This document shows positions 1-8,293 of a stretch of 17,330 nucleotides of DNA, one piece after another; position 1 is the first letter of the stretch; each line of letters starts with the position of its first letter. Where the stretch lies: positions 1-17,330 of the forward strand of contig CAIIXF020000383.1 in the NCBI GenBank assembly GCA_903813345.2. The letters run 5' to 3'. The notes beneath the pieces are model-generated. The model had not been told where the DNA came from. It made no database searches and worked only from the letters and a program-made list of their open reading frames with translations. The translations under genes and the position numbers were made by a program. This DNA is from Owenia fusiformis. Lineage: Eukaryota > Annelida > Polychaeta > Sabellida > Oweniidae.

Positions 1-354
1 TTCTGATTCAAAGAGCGAATCGCGAAAGGGAGAATTACAATTGTATGACCGGGGTTGTTCAACAACGGTTATTTTTTAATTTCATTTACCAAAAACTAGA
101 TAATACCAAACTCGTGCGTGTCTTTGAATGTATGATATCTTGGCATGTTTGGAAAAACAAATAACCGTTGTACACACGCCGATCACACTACTGTACCCGC
201 CCTTCAATTGTACAATCCTTAAATATCTGTGTCGAGTTTATTAATTATTTTATTTTGTATTAGAAATGATGATGCACCGAACCACTGTTTTACTAAGGAA
301 GTGTCACTAAAGTTTAGTCAAGCAATATAAAGTTGTAAGTTATTTTTATGACAG
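1..354 (+). other. Partial last intron of the receptor tyrosine kinase gene
   Basis: This stretch precedes the kinase exon and ends in a plausible 3' splice site: a T-rich run followed by ATGACAG at 348-354. It is AT-rich with no sustained reading frame. It holds an inverted repeat whose perfect 13-bp arms (ACAACGGTTATTT and its complement) lie at 62-74 and 159-171. Looser matching around TACAATTG continues outward, suggesting a small inverted-repeat element inside the intron. The 5' end of the intron lies outside the window. Confidence 0.65.
30..225. repeat. Possible short inverted-repeat element in the intron
   Basis: The perfect arms at 62-74 and 159-171 are extended by imperfect matching between ATTACAATTG near 36-45 and the complement of CAATTGTACAATCC near 205-220. 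A 13-bp near-palindrome, GTTGTTCAACAAC, sits beside the left arm. The outer limits are approximate and I found no target-site duplication, so the class is unknown. Confidence 0.4.
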
Positions 355-532
355 ATATGATGTGATCCTAGAGTGCTGGAGCCAGGATGCTGCTACACGA
401 CCTACATTCTCTGATCTTGTACCCAAGATGGAAGGTATTCTACAATTGGAGACTCCATACATGCAAATGAGTGACTTTGATGAAAAGCTCTATGTTAACA
501 TTAGCCCAAGAACAGTCAGAGAAAAACTTTAG
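355..532 (+). CDS. Receptor tyrosine kinase, terminal coding exon (partial)
   Basis: From codon 356 the exon encodes 58 residues and ends at TAG 530-532; base 355 completes a codon split by the intron. Residues 1-30 match the last segment (subdomain XI) of a protein tyrosine kinase domain: YDVILECW, then the invariant-type RPTF, then a helix ending LVPKMEGIL. The CW...RPTF spacing is that of receptor-type kinases such as the FGFR, VEGFR, KIT, Tie and Cad96Ca-like groups; the subfamily cannot be fixed from this piece. The remaining ~28 residues are a short cytoplasmic tail with YMQM at residue 35 (458-460) and YVNI at residue 46 (491-493). These resemble PI3-kinase p85 and GRB2 SH2-docking sites. 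The transmembrane region and most of the catalytic domain lie upstream of the window. The reading frame is clean and the acceptor plausible, so the exon looks functional. Confidence 0.88.
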
Positions 533-762
533 GCACTTGCACTCCCCTTGGAATATTAACACCCTTCTTCAACTGGATCATTGGATCAAAGCCTGAAAAT
601 GTTTGAATCTTAAAGTATGCTACAACCCAAATGTTTATTTTTAAAGACTTTTTACCGATATCCTACAATGTCATAATGATCTTCAGGTAAGGTTTAGCCC
701 AAACCATTGTATTATGGTGTCCAAAAACAGGACTGAAGAAGAGTTGAACAACTTGGCCAATC
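533..762 (+). other. Kinase 3' untranslated region or flank
   Basis: Noncoding sequence after the kinase stop codon. I see no AATAAA signal on the + strand here. The first good AATAAA-like runs lie at about 1127-1155 inside the following LINE tail, so the transcript may end there or use a variant signal. Confidence 0.5.
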
Positions 763-1014
763 GTGCATATTTTACCTAATATTTCAGTATTATTAATTGA
801 AAACGAAAGACATGTAATTCTGAACTGTTCTCGTTATGAAGACATCCGTTTAGACTTGTATGCAAACGTTTCTACTATTGTAACTGGTTTCATGAATTTA
901 GATGAAGAGAGTAAATTTCAGTGTTTAATGTCTAATGACAGAATTTGTCTTTTCACAGCAAAAGCCTGTGACCGGATGCTTAAGCGACGGGAACATTTTA
1001 TTTACAAAACCTGA
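763..1014 (+). pseudogene. LINE reverse transcriptase C-terminal stub
   Basis: The 83-residue frame ends at TGA 1012-1014. It reads IENERHVILNCSRYEDIR, later KFQCLM, then a basic AKACDRMLKRRE end. That order is the pattern seen at the C terminus of many invertebrate non-LTR retrotransposon polymerases: a zinc-binding-like 'E-x-HxxxxC-x-x-Y-x-x-IR' segment, a linker, then a final helix with a KRR/RR motif. The usual upstream Cys pair is not seen and no reverse transcriptase core lies upstream, so this is a 5'-truncated dead copy. The ATG is probably not a true start. It lies in the kinase 3' flank on the same strand and may be transcribed as part of the 3' UTR. Confidence 0.65.
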
Positions 1015-1163
1015 TTAATATGTTTTTACAAAAGTGTCTTATAGGCCCATAGGGGGCCTGGGGTGATTTTAACAGTGTACTATTGTTTTATATAATATGT
1101 AATTGTATTTTAACTCATGACACTATAATAAAATTAAAATTAAAAATAATAAATAAATTATCA
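1015..1163 (+). mobile_element. 3' untranslated region and A-rich tail of the LINE stub
   Basis: After the LINE stop come a C/G-rich segment (CCCATAGGGGGCCTGGGG, 1047-1064) and a T-rich stretch. An A-rich run with several AATAAA-like words follows at about 1127-1160. An A-rich end directly after a polymerase C terminus is what a target-primed LINE insertion leaves. Its right edge meets the next inverted-repeat element. Confidence 0.55.
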
Positions 1164-1465
1164 AGTTCATTCAATGTGAATTTTGTTGTGAAAATGATCT
1201 TCTCTATGCACAATTGCATCGAGACTTTTTCCTGTGGGGATATCTCAATACAATATGTAATACAAACTGACAATTGTTGATCTCAGGAAGGCAATAACTA
1301 CCCAAATTTGTGCCATCCATGTTGATGTGTGCAGGAGGGTCATCAACAACCTCGTTCGCCGGATTCAATTGTGCATTGAGAGGAGTGCTCACTTGGGGCA
1401 TGTTTTGTAAAGAACTGTAGTAATTATTATCAAACTTTCACAACAGAATTCACATTGAATGAACT
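1164..1465. mobile_element. 302-bp inverted-repeat element with internal filler
   Basis: The 30-bp ends at 1164-1193 and 1436-1465 are inverted copies with one mismatch; both begin AGTTCATTCAATGTGAATT when read inward. A second inverted match (ATGCACAATTG) lies further in, near 1206-1216 and 1368-1378, so the element is a decayed foldback. Flanking AAATAA-rich sequence could be a target duplication but is too simple to trust. The interior has higher GC than the surroundings and carries a 65-codon - strand frame (1204-1401) with no recognisable motif. It is non-autonomous; superfamily unknown. Confidence 0.7.
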
Positions 1466-1486
1466 AAATAATTCTGAAAGGACCAC

Positions 1487-2225
1487 GAGTTGTTTGTAGA
1501 ATGAATCTGGGGAGCGTTTTCATGCATTTCGCTTGTGTTTTTCATCTAAAAACATCAAACACTTTAAAACATTTTATTGACTATAAGATTGCACCATAAA
1601 ATCCTCAAAATTATTTCTCATTTTCAAGGATTAGCAATGGATTAACACCCAGGTAAAGTTATTTTTCAGAGTGGGAATCACTATTACGATCGCTTTTGAA
1701 TAATATTAATGCTGTTTTAAATAGGTTTCATGTTTGTCAATAATTTCTCAAATTGTGTAAATGGTACCCCTTCCTTAAAGGCAGAATAAGATCTATAGGG
1801 GGTGACAAAATTACATGCAACACGTATAATTGACCTACCAATCTATTCCTGACAATATCAAATACAATATCTCCCAAAAGATTCACAATATGTTATAAAT
1901 TGGTGAAGTTATTAATGATTCAAAGTGCAAACATGGGTGGAAAATGATTAAATTCTCCCAAATAATAAGAATGGTAACCACTCTAATAGAAAATAATACA
2001 TTATTGTAAAAATCTTTAGCTTTCCTTGAATATGCACTTTTTGATTTTTAGAGAACAGACATAACAAGGAATGACATGAGCCAAAAATATTCTAAAATTG
2101 AAACAATTTTTTGTTGGCCTGCTTGGTAGATCTGATTCTCTCTTTAATCCCAAGATTTTTCTCTTTCAAGAATTTCCCATGTAATCCAATGGTATAGTTC
2201 CTAGCAGATTTTGAGATAACAGGAA
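1487..2225 (+). repeat. Dispersed repeat family A, copy 1 (interrupted)
   Basis: This shares long stretches with 4105-4433 (same strand) and 14407-14783 (opposite strand): GTTGTTTGTAGAATGAATC at the start, ACACTTTAAAACATTTT, GGATTAACACCCAGGTA, GCTGTTTTAAATAGGTTT and AATAATTTCTCAAATT. The match to the third copy resumes after the inserted element, around TAATCCAATGGTA at 2182-2194. No protein is encoded. It may be part of a larger mobile element. Confidence 0.8.
1779..2143. mobile_element. 365-bp MITE with TTAA target duplication
   Basis: This segment interrupts family A copy 1. TTAA lies on both sides (1775-1778 and 2144-2147). The ends are inverted repeats matching at 14 of 17 positions (AGGCAGAATAAGATCTA against AGAGAGAATCAGATCTA). 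The paralogous copy at 4105-4433 has the unfilled site, ATTCCTTAATCCCTAG, with a single TTAA, which supports a real insertion. TTAA targeting is typical of the piggyBac and Kolobok superfamilies; the ends do not let me choose. No transposase is present. Confidence 0.78.
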
Positions 2226-2553
2226 AGTTTTTGGCTTGTGATATAAACCAAAACAACCCAATAAGGTGCGTATAGTAAATTTAAAAGTTACATTACACTT
2301 TACGTAATCACCTGTTGTCTTGTTGTAAATATTATTCAAAAAGGATTTATATATTTTCTGTAGAGCCTGTAGTAGTATCTTAGAATCTAGATAATATATA
2401 ATGAGCCAGTTAGCCATTATATTGCTCAGCTTCTTCTAGCAAAATCAATACAAATTGAAAATCCCTATGCATACACGAGTGTTATTTAATTTAGCATATA
2501 CTGTAATACGCATTTGCATTATTACGATACTCTTACACCCCAGTCACATTTGT
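2226..2553. other. AT-rich sequence without recognised features
   Basis: No coding region is convincing here. A - strand frame of 83 codons (2166-2417) overlaps the family A repeat and has no recognisable domain. Confidence 0.5.
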
Positions 2554-2709
2554 CGTACGGAGGCCGTGCGTCGATCGCAGATCAATTAAATCAGTGAATT
2601 TTTGCGGCGAGCGTAGAAAAACTACGCTCGCCTTGAGGCCTCCGTACGGCGTATCCAGTTTTTTACAGGCCGCAGGGTCGCCGTAGAAATTATAACTCGG
2701 AGTTATAAT
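2554..2709. repeat. GC-rich nested hairpin cluster
   Basis: Three inverted repeats are packed together. Perfect 12-bp arms (CGTACGGAGGCC and complement) at 2554-2565 and 2637-2648 enclose an 11-bp perfect stem, GGCGAGCGTAG with an A5 loop, at 2606-2632. Just downstream is a 21-bp palindrome centred on 2699 (ATTATAACTC G GAGTTATAAT). The phrase CCGTAGAAAT recurs at 2681-2690 and near 2731-2740. The composition differs sharply from the AT-rich flanks, so a palindromic DNA-transposon remnant is likely. No end repeats are located. Confidence 0.7.
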
Positions 2710-3023
2710 ATTTGTTCATTTCTGAGGTCCCCGTAGAAATCAACTGGCTCAACAAGATTGAATCATTATTTGTCAATGTTTCACGATCACATTTCATTTT
2801 ATATTACACCCTAGTACTATGAATAACATTTATAAATTGTCCCGATGTAAATAAAATGAAAAAAGTGCGGCTTGTAATGTATGACTGTCTTACTAGAATA
2901 TTGGATTCTTTACATTTTATATGTAAGTTTTTGATATAGTGCCTCTCTTAATGTGAAATCAGTGAAATATAATATAATCATGCAGTCTAGATATTATAAT
3001 TATAACAATGTTTATAAGACATC
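2710..3023. other. AT-rich sequence without recognised features
   Basis: No reading frame, structured RNA or clear repeat was recognised, apart from simple A/T runs. Confidence 0.5.
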
Positions 3024-3131
3024 CTCACTCTCTGATTTGTCTATATCATATACTTGACGAAAAAATAAAACATATTTCTCACTCTCTGATAAGTCCATGT
3101 CCAACACGTGACTAAAAATAACAAGCGAAAT
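3024..3131. repeat. 54-bp direct duplication
   Basis: CTCACTCTCTGAT starts at 3024 and again at 3078. Matching continues through GTC-AT-TC and TTGAC/GTGAC to an A-rich end, giving two diverged tandem units of about 54 bp. Confidence 0.6.
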
Positions 3132-3140
3132 TCAAAGGAA

Positions 3141-3401
3141 GTCATGTGACATCCGTTAAATATCAAATGATATTCACCAGTCACGACTTGGTCCTGTAAT
3201 ATTTCAAGTTTATATAGCCAAGGAGTACATTGTTGTGATTAATTAGACATCAATAGTTTATTATTCAAGGAATGTGAGTGAGGAATATAACAGTGAATAA
3301 TGAAACAAATATTTAATTCTATTGAAGTGAAAACATGTGGCACTTTCACAAGATGATATTCCATTAGCCCTTAGGGCTTCATGGAATATCACTTGTGAAA
3401 G
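3141..3401. repeat. Foldback repeat family X, long copy
   Basis: This shares AATATCAAATGATATTCA, CAGTCACGA and GGAATATCACTTGTGAA with 15062-15213. It also shares, in inverse sense, CAAATATTTAATTCT-TTGA. The right end is a 59-bp imperfect hairpin at 3343-3401: CTTTCACAAG...GGAATATCACTTGTGAAAG around CCCTTAGGG. The inverted shuffling of modules between the two copies indicates a foldback-type element. No coding capacity. Confidence 0.65.
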
Positions 3402-3430
3402 ATATAAAGGTTATTTAATGTAATCGAAGG

Positions 3431-3516
3431 TTTTTGATACAGGGTATATCTGAGGGAAATACAATATACACAATATATACAATGTGTTTACCGAGCGATA
3501 TACCCTGTATCAAAAA
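3431..3516. repeat. Small palindromic element with perfect 20-bp arms
   Basis: TTTTTGATACAGGGTATATC at 3431-3450 is the exact complement of 3497-3516. The 46-bp interior holds GAGGGAAATACAATAT, also found in the related element at 8085-8195. The perfect arms suggest a young copy or arm homogenisation. Confidence 0.8.
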
Positions 3517-4104
3517 TGGAGCATTTAAAGGGGCAACAAGGCCTGTAGAGAGAAAATTCGAAATGTGTTACTTTTTTTATCTATCAAGTCAACATTTGGC
3601 TTAACACCTTCTTTGACATACCTATTTTCTTAAAATGTATGGATAAACTATCAATTTCAGCATTAAGAAGTCAATTCTGTTCAATGCTTCTATAAAGGAG
3701 TCCGACTTATAAATATTGAGATCTACTATGTTCAAGAGTAATATCAGCTGAAATAGACTTCAAATAGTGTTCATCCAGGGGGTTTCTTTGTAAATAATAA
3801 AAATATAGTCTTGATGAAATAACCAAACTTAAATATATTTTGACACTAGTTCATAATTGTTGAATGGCCCCCCTGTACTAATTGTTGCACCTTTGATAAC
3901 TGAGATTATGAGGAATAATGGCCAAGTCCCCTGGCTCAGTATCTACTCCCTGAATGTTTGATGTTGTAGATCTGATGAGCTGGTGATATATATTATCGTC
4001 CGCTCACGTCACATATCAATTATATTCCTGCATGTTATTTACTTATAACACCACCATGTGTGGAATAAAGACAGGTATTCACCTCAATAGAATAGACTAA
4101 ATGC
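3517..4104. other. AT-rich intergenic sequence with one dispersed 38-bp repeat
   Basis: No gene is seen. The 38 bp at 4014-4051 (starting TATCAATTATATTC) recur in direct orientation at 9264-9301 with four mismatches, showing another scattered repeat family. Confidence 0.55.
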
Positions 4105-4433
4105 GAGTAGAAATGAGAGGGAGTTGTTTGTAGAATGAATCGGGGGATTTTTTCATGAATTTCGCTTATGTTTTTCATCCAAAAAACATCAATACACTTT
4201 AAAACATTTTGTTTACTTTAAGATTACACTATGTAATCCAAAAATATATTTCTCATTTTCAAAGATAATCCATGGATTAACACCCAGGTATTTTTATTTT
4301 TCAAACTTCAGAGGGCTGGGTATCAATGATGCTCAACGCTTTTGAATACGATAAATGCTGTTTTAAATAGGTTTTACGTATGCCAATAATTTCTCAAATT
4401 ATGTAAGCTGAATGCATTCCTTAATCCCTAGAA
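4105..4433 (+). repeat. Dispersed repeat family A, copy 2
   Basis: This is the same family as 1487-2225 and the inverted 14407-14783. It starts around GAGAGGGAGTTGTTTGTAG and stops matching after TTAATCCCTAGAAT. It carries the unfilled TTAA site that proves the insertion in copy 1. It extends less far at its 3' end than copy 3. Confidence 0.8.
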
Positions 4434-4929
4434 TGCCTATCATATAACATTCTTTTGTCTTGGCCACTTAATATGTTTCGTTGCTGTCTGATCATCAAAT
4501 CAAATCGTTGTTATTTAAAAATGTCAGTCAAATCTGGTGAAACAGCACAACATTAACCTAAATAGCACGAGTACATATTATGTAACTCATCCATAATATT
4601 TCATGCATCAGGTATTAAGGCTTAGGGAATTAACGTTTACACATAAACTGAACTGACAGATGTGTATGCTTACATGTACAACTTCCAGATTGTAAGAATT
4701 CAAAACTTGTTGATAGCCATATTTTCCTGAATGTGACATCGAGATATTATGGCATTTATGAGTGGTAAAACATGAAAAAAAAAATTTTTCATTTAAAATT
4801 AGCACATGATTTGAATTGATGCCTAGAAATGCATTAGTTAACTGTATCCGTTTTACATCCATTGCAGTTGGCTACATTATAAGACAAGACATTCACATGT
4901 AAAATGTCAACACCTGCCATTCGTTACAG
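4434..4929. other. AT-rich sequence without recognised features
   Basis: The only sizeable frame (84 codons, - strand, 4608-4862) shows no domain and looks like chance. An A/T palindrome (GAAAAATTTTTC-type) occurs near 4774-4790. Confidence 0.5.
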
Positions 4930-4978
4930 ACACCAACTGCCAAACACCAACTGCCAAATGATAAACACCAACCACTAA
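4930..4978. repeat. Short 14-bp tandem repeat
   Basis: ACACCAACTGCCAA occurs at 4930-4943 and 4944-4957. A 7-bp interruption is followed by a diverged third unit, ACACCAACCACTAA, at 4965-4978. Confidence 0.75.
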
Positions 4979-5012
4979 ACACCGTCCACAAAAAAGTTTG
5001 AGACCATAACAA

Positions 5013-5039
5013 TATGTCACCACTTGTGGTGGTGACATA
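5013..5039. repeat. Perfect 11-bp hairpin
   Basis: TATGTCACCAC, a 5-base loop TTGTG, then the exact complement GTGGTGACATA. Too short to assign to an RNA class; no run of T follows. Confidence 0.6.
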
Positions 5040-5163
5040 AAAATGATCATGGAAAATTGTATTATTTTAAAAAACGTAGGATCTTCTGAGGTTATTAGAA
5101 AATTGGAAGACAAGGAAGGATTCTGGCTTTAAGATATTAGGGTTATAAATTGCAATGAAACTA

Positions 5164-5900
5164 ATAGACTGTGACCCATTCTGCAGAAGTGCTCTAGAAA
5201 TGCAACCTTCCTTACATGAAAGGTTACACATTCCAACCTATTTCGAACCATCTGTATGATTATACTGGACACTTTCTGGGTAGTTGGACTTTCTATAGGG
5301 GTGGCAGACGGCCCTCAGACCAATTTATACCCCTACCCCCAAAAAATCATGGGGGTACTTTAATACCACCCTATAAAAAGAATACTAATGTATGTCAGAT
5401 ATTCATTGTTTTATATTGGGTAGGGCATGTTATGGTTAATAAGTGCCAGAAATTTCCAATCTCTAACTGATATGGCTACCATAGAAACAGTATTTATATC
5501 TCGAAATATTCTCAATTTGACCCCCTCCCAAATGTGTCCCTTTGTTCTCAAAGTGAAATATTTCAAAATCTGTTTGGATTTTATGGCTGCTACTTTGTCA
5601 AAATCTGTAATATTATGTCTATATTAACACTAAAACACTTAAAAGTTGATATAATGATCCTATAAATCAATAATATTTATCAAATATAGTCACACATAGC
5701 TGCTTTCAGGCAAAAGTGGGCGTGGCACTTTTTGGTACTTGTGCGCTTGTTGCAGCATTAAATGAAAAATGCAGATTACACTAACAATAATTGACATTTA
5801 ATTAGCATCTACTAATGTTGTGTAACATTGTAATATGTTCATTATCATTATTAGACACTTTATATATTTTATATAAGTGTTATCCTGACCCTTCCCTATC
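5164..5900 (+). repeat. Dispersed repeat family E, left copy
   Basis: This matches 10188-10910 in inverted orientation from ATAGACT at 5164 to CCTGACCCTTCCCTA near 5898. Over the best part (5216-5470) I count six differences in 255 bases. Both copies carry an open 84-codon frame there, but four of the six changes alter the residue, as expected of neutral drift rather than a protein under constraint. Further right the copies diverge with small indels. The two ends are not inverted repeats of each other. It is a mobile-type repeat of unknown class. Confidence 0.85.
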
Positions 5901-6819
5901 ATAGGTCATCAATGGTCAAATGAACTTTTAGTTTAAGTCTTTTAGTTTAAGGGTCCTCGGTCTTTTAAGTCTGTCAAGAGTCAAGTTTTACTTATTCATT
6001 GACTTGTTCCTAGAATATGAATGGATAAGTTCAAGTCATCTAGAGCTATGAGTTACAATTAATTAATATGCTTGTTCAACAGGGTTCAATATTTAGAACC
6101 ATTTTACCATGTTTACTGCAATTGAAAAGTAAATAACAGTTCAATCCTTTTGGTACGATATTTGATGCTAGTGTGAATTGCATAACATTTATGATTAAAC
6201 TTAAATGAACTAATATAACTCTGGCTATTAACCCTTCCCTAGTATCCTTCACATAACCTCTAAATCATCTTCATATCCATGGCCTAAATGGGGAAGGAGG
6301 GAGGGGTTACAAATAGTGACTGAGGATAATTTGAATCAAAGCAAGAAGACGTAATACTCAAAACTAGAAAGATTGGAGACCATTTATACCCTTCCTAATA
6401 TTTTGCCTAATACATAACACTAAAATCTATTTTGTCAGACACTTGCTGATTCTTTTATCAATACCTCAACATCAGGCAATGCATGATCTATCCAATGGAT
6501 TAAAGATTATACTTGATTCTAATATGGCAAAATTAATTTTTCGTATGAATTGCATAGAGCATCATTCTGCAGTTATAATAAAATGCATCCATTCATTCAT
6601 TGGCTCATAGTTAACAAAAAAGCTTGTCTTTCTCTGGAAGGTACAGTATAATTTCTATTAGTATTTAGCAAAATAATTGCAAGATAAACAATTTGCACAT
6701 GTGTCTGATATGCTGTATTTTCAATGATTCCTTTAATAGTGGTTCGGTATATGTTTTTGAAATACTTCAAATAATTCCTAAACAAATCTGTTTAGTGTAC
6801 GAAATCAAAAAAAGTAGAT
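5901..6819. other. Spacer between E and F repeats; no gene seen
   Basis: AT-rich. It contains a short local duplication of TTTTAGTTTAAG near 5926-5950. Comparison with the equivalent spacer on the right (9226-10187) shows no convincing inverted similarity. Small frames such as 6597-6785 (-) and 6693-6902 (+) overlap each other and lack domains. Confidence 0.5.
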
Positions 6820-7374
6820 ACATCTGTCCAATACTTGGACATGTTTCAGATACATATAGCAGGTTTATAAATACTTATATTTTCATCAGCGGGCAGATAT
6901 AGCTAATGTCCCGGCCTGAGAGGGCAGATATATTACACCTGCCCACTAAGTCATAATCATCATTTGTGTATGATTAGCAATGAGGGAAGTAGCATACTTA
7001 ATACATATGTTAATAATCAATGATTCGAGAATATGTTGATGAATACTTAAAAAACAGGAGAATCCTCCTAAGGCCAAGAAAACAAAATTAGACATGAATA
7101 CATTCATATGGTTGAATTCTTTCTAACTCTGGCCAATTGAACAATGTGAACCAGATAAGAAAGATTGATATGGGATAAACAGATCATACTATTGTCAGTT
7201 CATGATATTAGGATTATCCCTTGGCGAATATAATATATCTTCCCTCGGGACCTAAGGCCTTTGGCCAATAGAAACTATCCTCCCTCGGGACCTACGACCC
7301 TCGGCCAGATATATTATATTGGCCTCGGGATAATTCCAATACCCTGAACCTCATAGAGGATAATCTCTATTCGT
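6820..7374 (+). repeat. Inverted-repeat family F, left arm
   Basis: The part 6820-6962 is the inverted counterpart of 9084-9225, with a long nearly exact run around CTTATATTTTCATCAGCGGG at 6874-6893. After about 337 bp absent from the right arm, matching resumes at 7300-7374 (ATATATTATATT, CCTGAACCT, AGGATAATCTCTAT) with 9014-9090. The words GGGCAGATAT and ATATCTGCCC recur as modules through both arms. No protein is visible. Confidence 0.75.
7198..7349. repeat. 152-bp palindromic repeat inside the F left arm
   Basis: Arms of about 46 bp (7198-7243 and 7303-7349) share, in inverse sense, ATTATCC, AATATAATATATCT and a TTCA/TGAA end. The centre has two tandem segments starting CCCTCGGGACCTA (7242 and 7282). 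Its right half is also the inner part of the F arm. Confidence 0.65.
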
Positions 7375-8084
7375 CGTCATCAATTATTATTATACATATA
7401 AATCGGGATATAAATATAACCTAAAGTAAGAAATCACATTCTCTAACCAGTAATATTTAATTTTAAAATTGGTAAATGATGATTATGTCACAATAGAATT
7501 GATGACCATGATTTATTTGAGAATAAAACAGACAAAACAAAGGCTAACAAAAATCTTTAAAAATTTGGGTAAAACATAAATATTTTAAAATTGCTTGTTT
7601 TTCATCATTATTACTTCGATCTCCTAACCCCAAAAATTGAGTGTTACAAATTGTTTCAAGTTAAAGTATGCCTAATTTCATGAGCAAACTAGTAATCTTG
7701 ATGGATATTTTTCCTCGACAATGCCTTATCTAATTCATCTATATACAAACTACTAGATTCCAAATGCTATTTTACAGGATGGGTGTTCATGAAAGTAACA
7801 CTTAACATCAGTTTTGTCATAAACTGAGCAATGCAGCTGATTGATTCTCCCATCTAAGCAACAGAGCCTCTTTTAATATATTGTAATTTCAAAATTGCCT
7901 CTAATTCAAGTTCTTCAATCAAATCTAAAATGGACACAACTGGTAATATCTTTATACCATATGAGTAGAATGTTTGTTTCTTTCAAATTCATGCTTTCGT
8001 TAGAAACGGATATCACTAATTCATAGTTTTGATTCATATTTAAAATGGTGTGCATTATATATAAGGTTAAATTAATGGGAAGTT
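7375..8084. other. Loop region between the F arms; no gene seen
   Basis: AT-rich sequence with no credible coding frame and no transposase-like segment. If F is a single foldback element, this is its interior. Confidence 0.5.
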
Positions 8085-8195
8085 TTTAATACAGGGAAAT
8101 ACAATATATCTGAGGGAAATACAATATGCCTCCCCGAGGGGTTGAGGGTAGAATATTGTATTTCCCAAGGGTTATACCTTGTACCCAAAATTATT
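8085..8195. repeat. Small palindromic element, diverged relative of 3431-3516
   Basis: It shares TCTGAGGGAAATACAATAT with the element at 3431-3516. Its right side (AATATTGTATTTCCC...ACC-TGTACCCAAAA) is an imperfect inverse of the left, around a CTCCCCGAGGGG centre. It is older and less regular than its relative. Confidence 0.65.
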
Positions 8196-8293
8196 TATCA
8201 TATACTAAAATACGAAAATATGAGAAATTGCACAGAATGAAATTCCTGCAGGGGATTACTGAGCGGGTGATAAACCTGGCGATACATAGAGAT

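Noticed and set aside
1083-1280. 65-codon + frame after the LINE stub
   Set aside because: It runs across the A-rich LINE tail and into the inverted-repeat element, so it is not a unit.
5216-5470. 84-codon frame repeated at 10614-10868 as a conserved protein gene
   Set aside because: The two copies lie in a dispersed repeat and their differences are mostly residue-changing; no motif is present.
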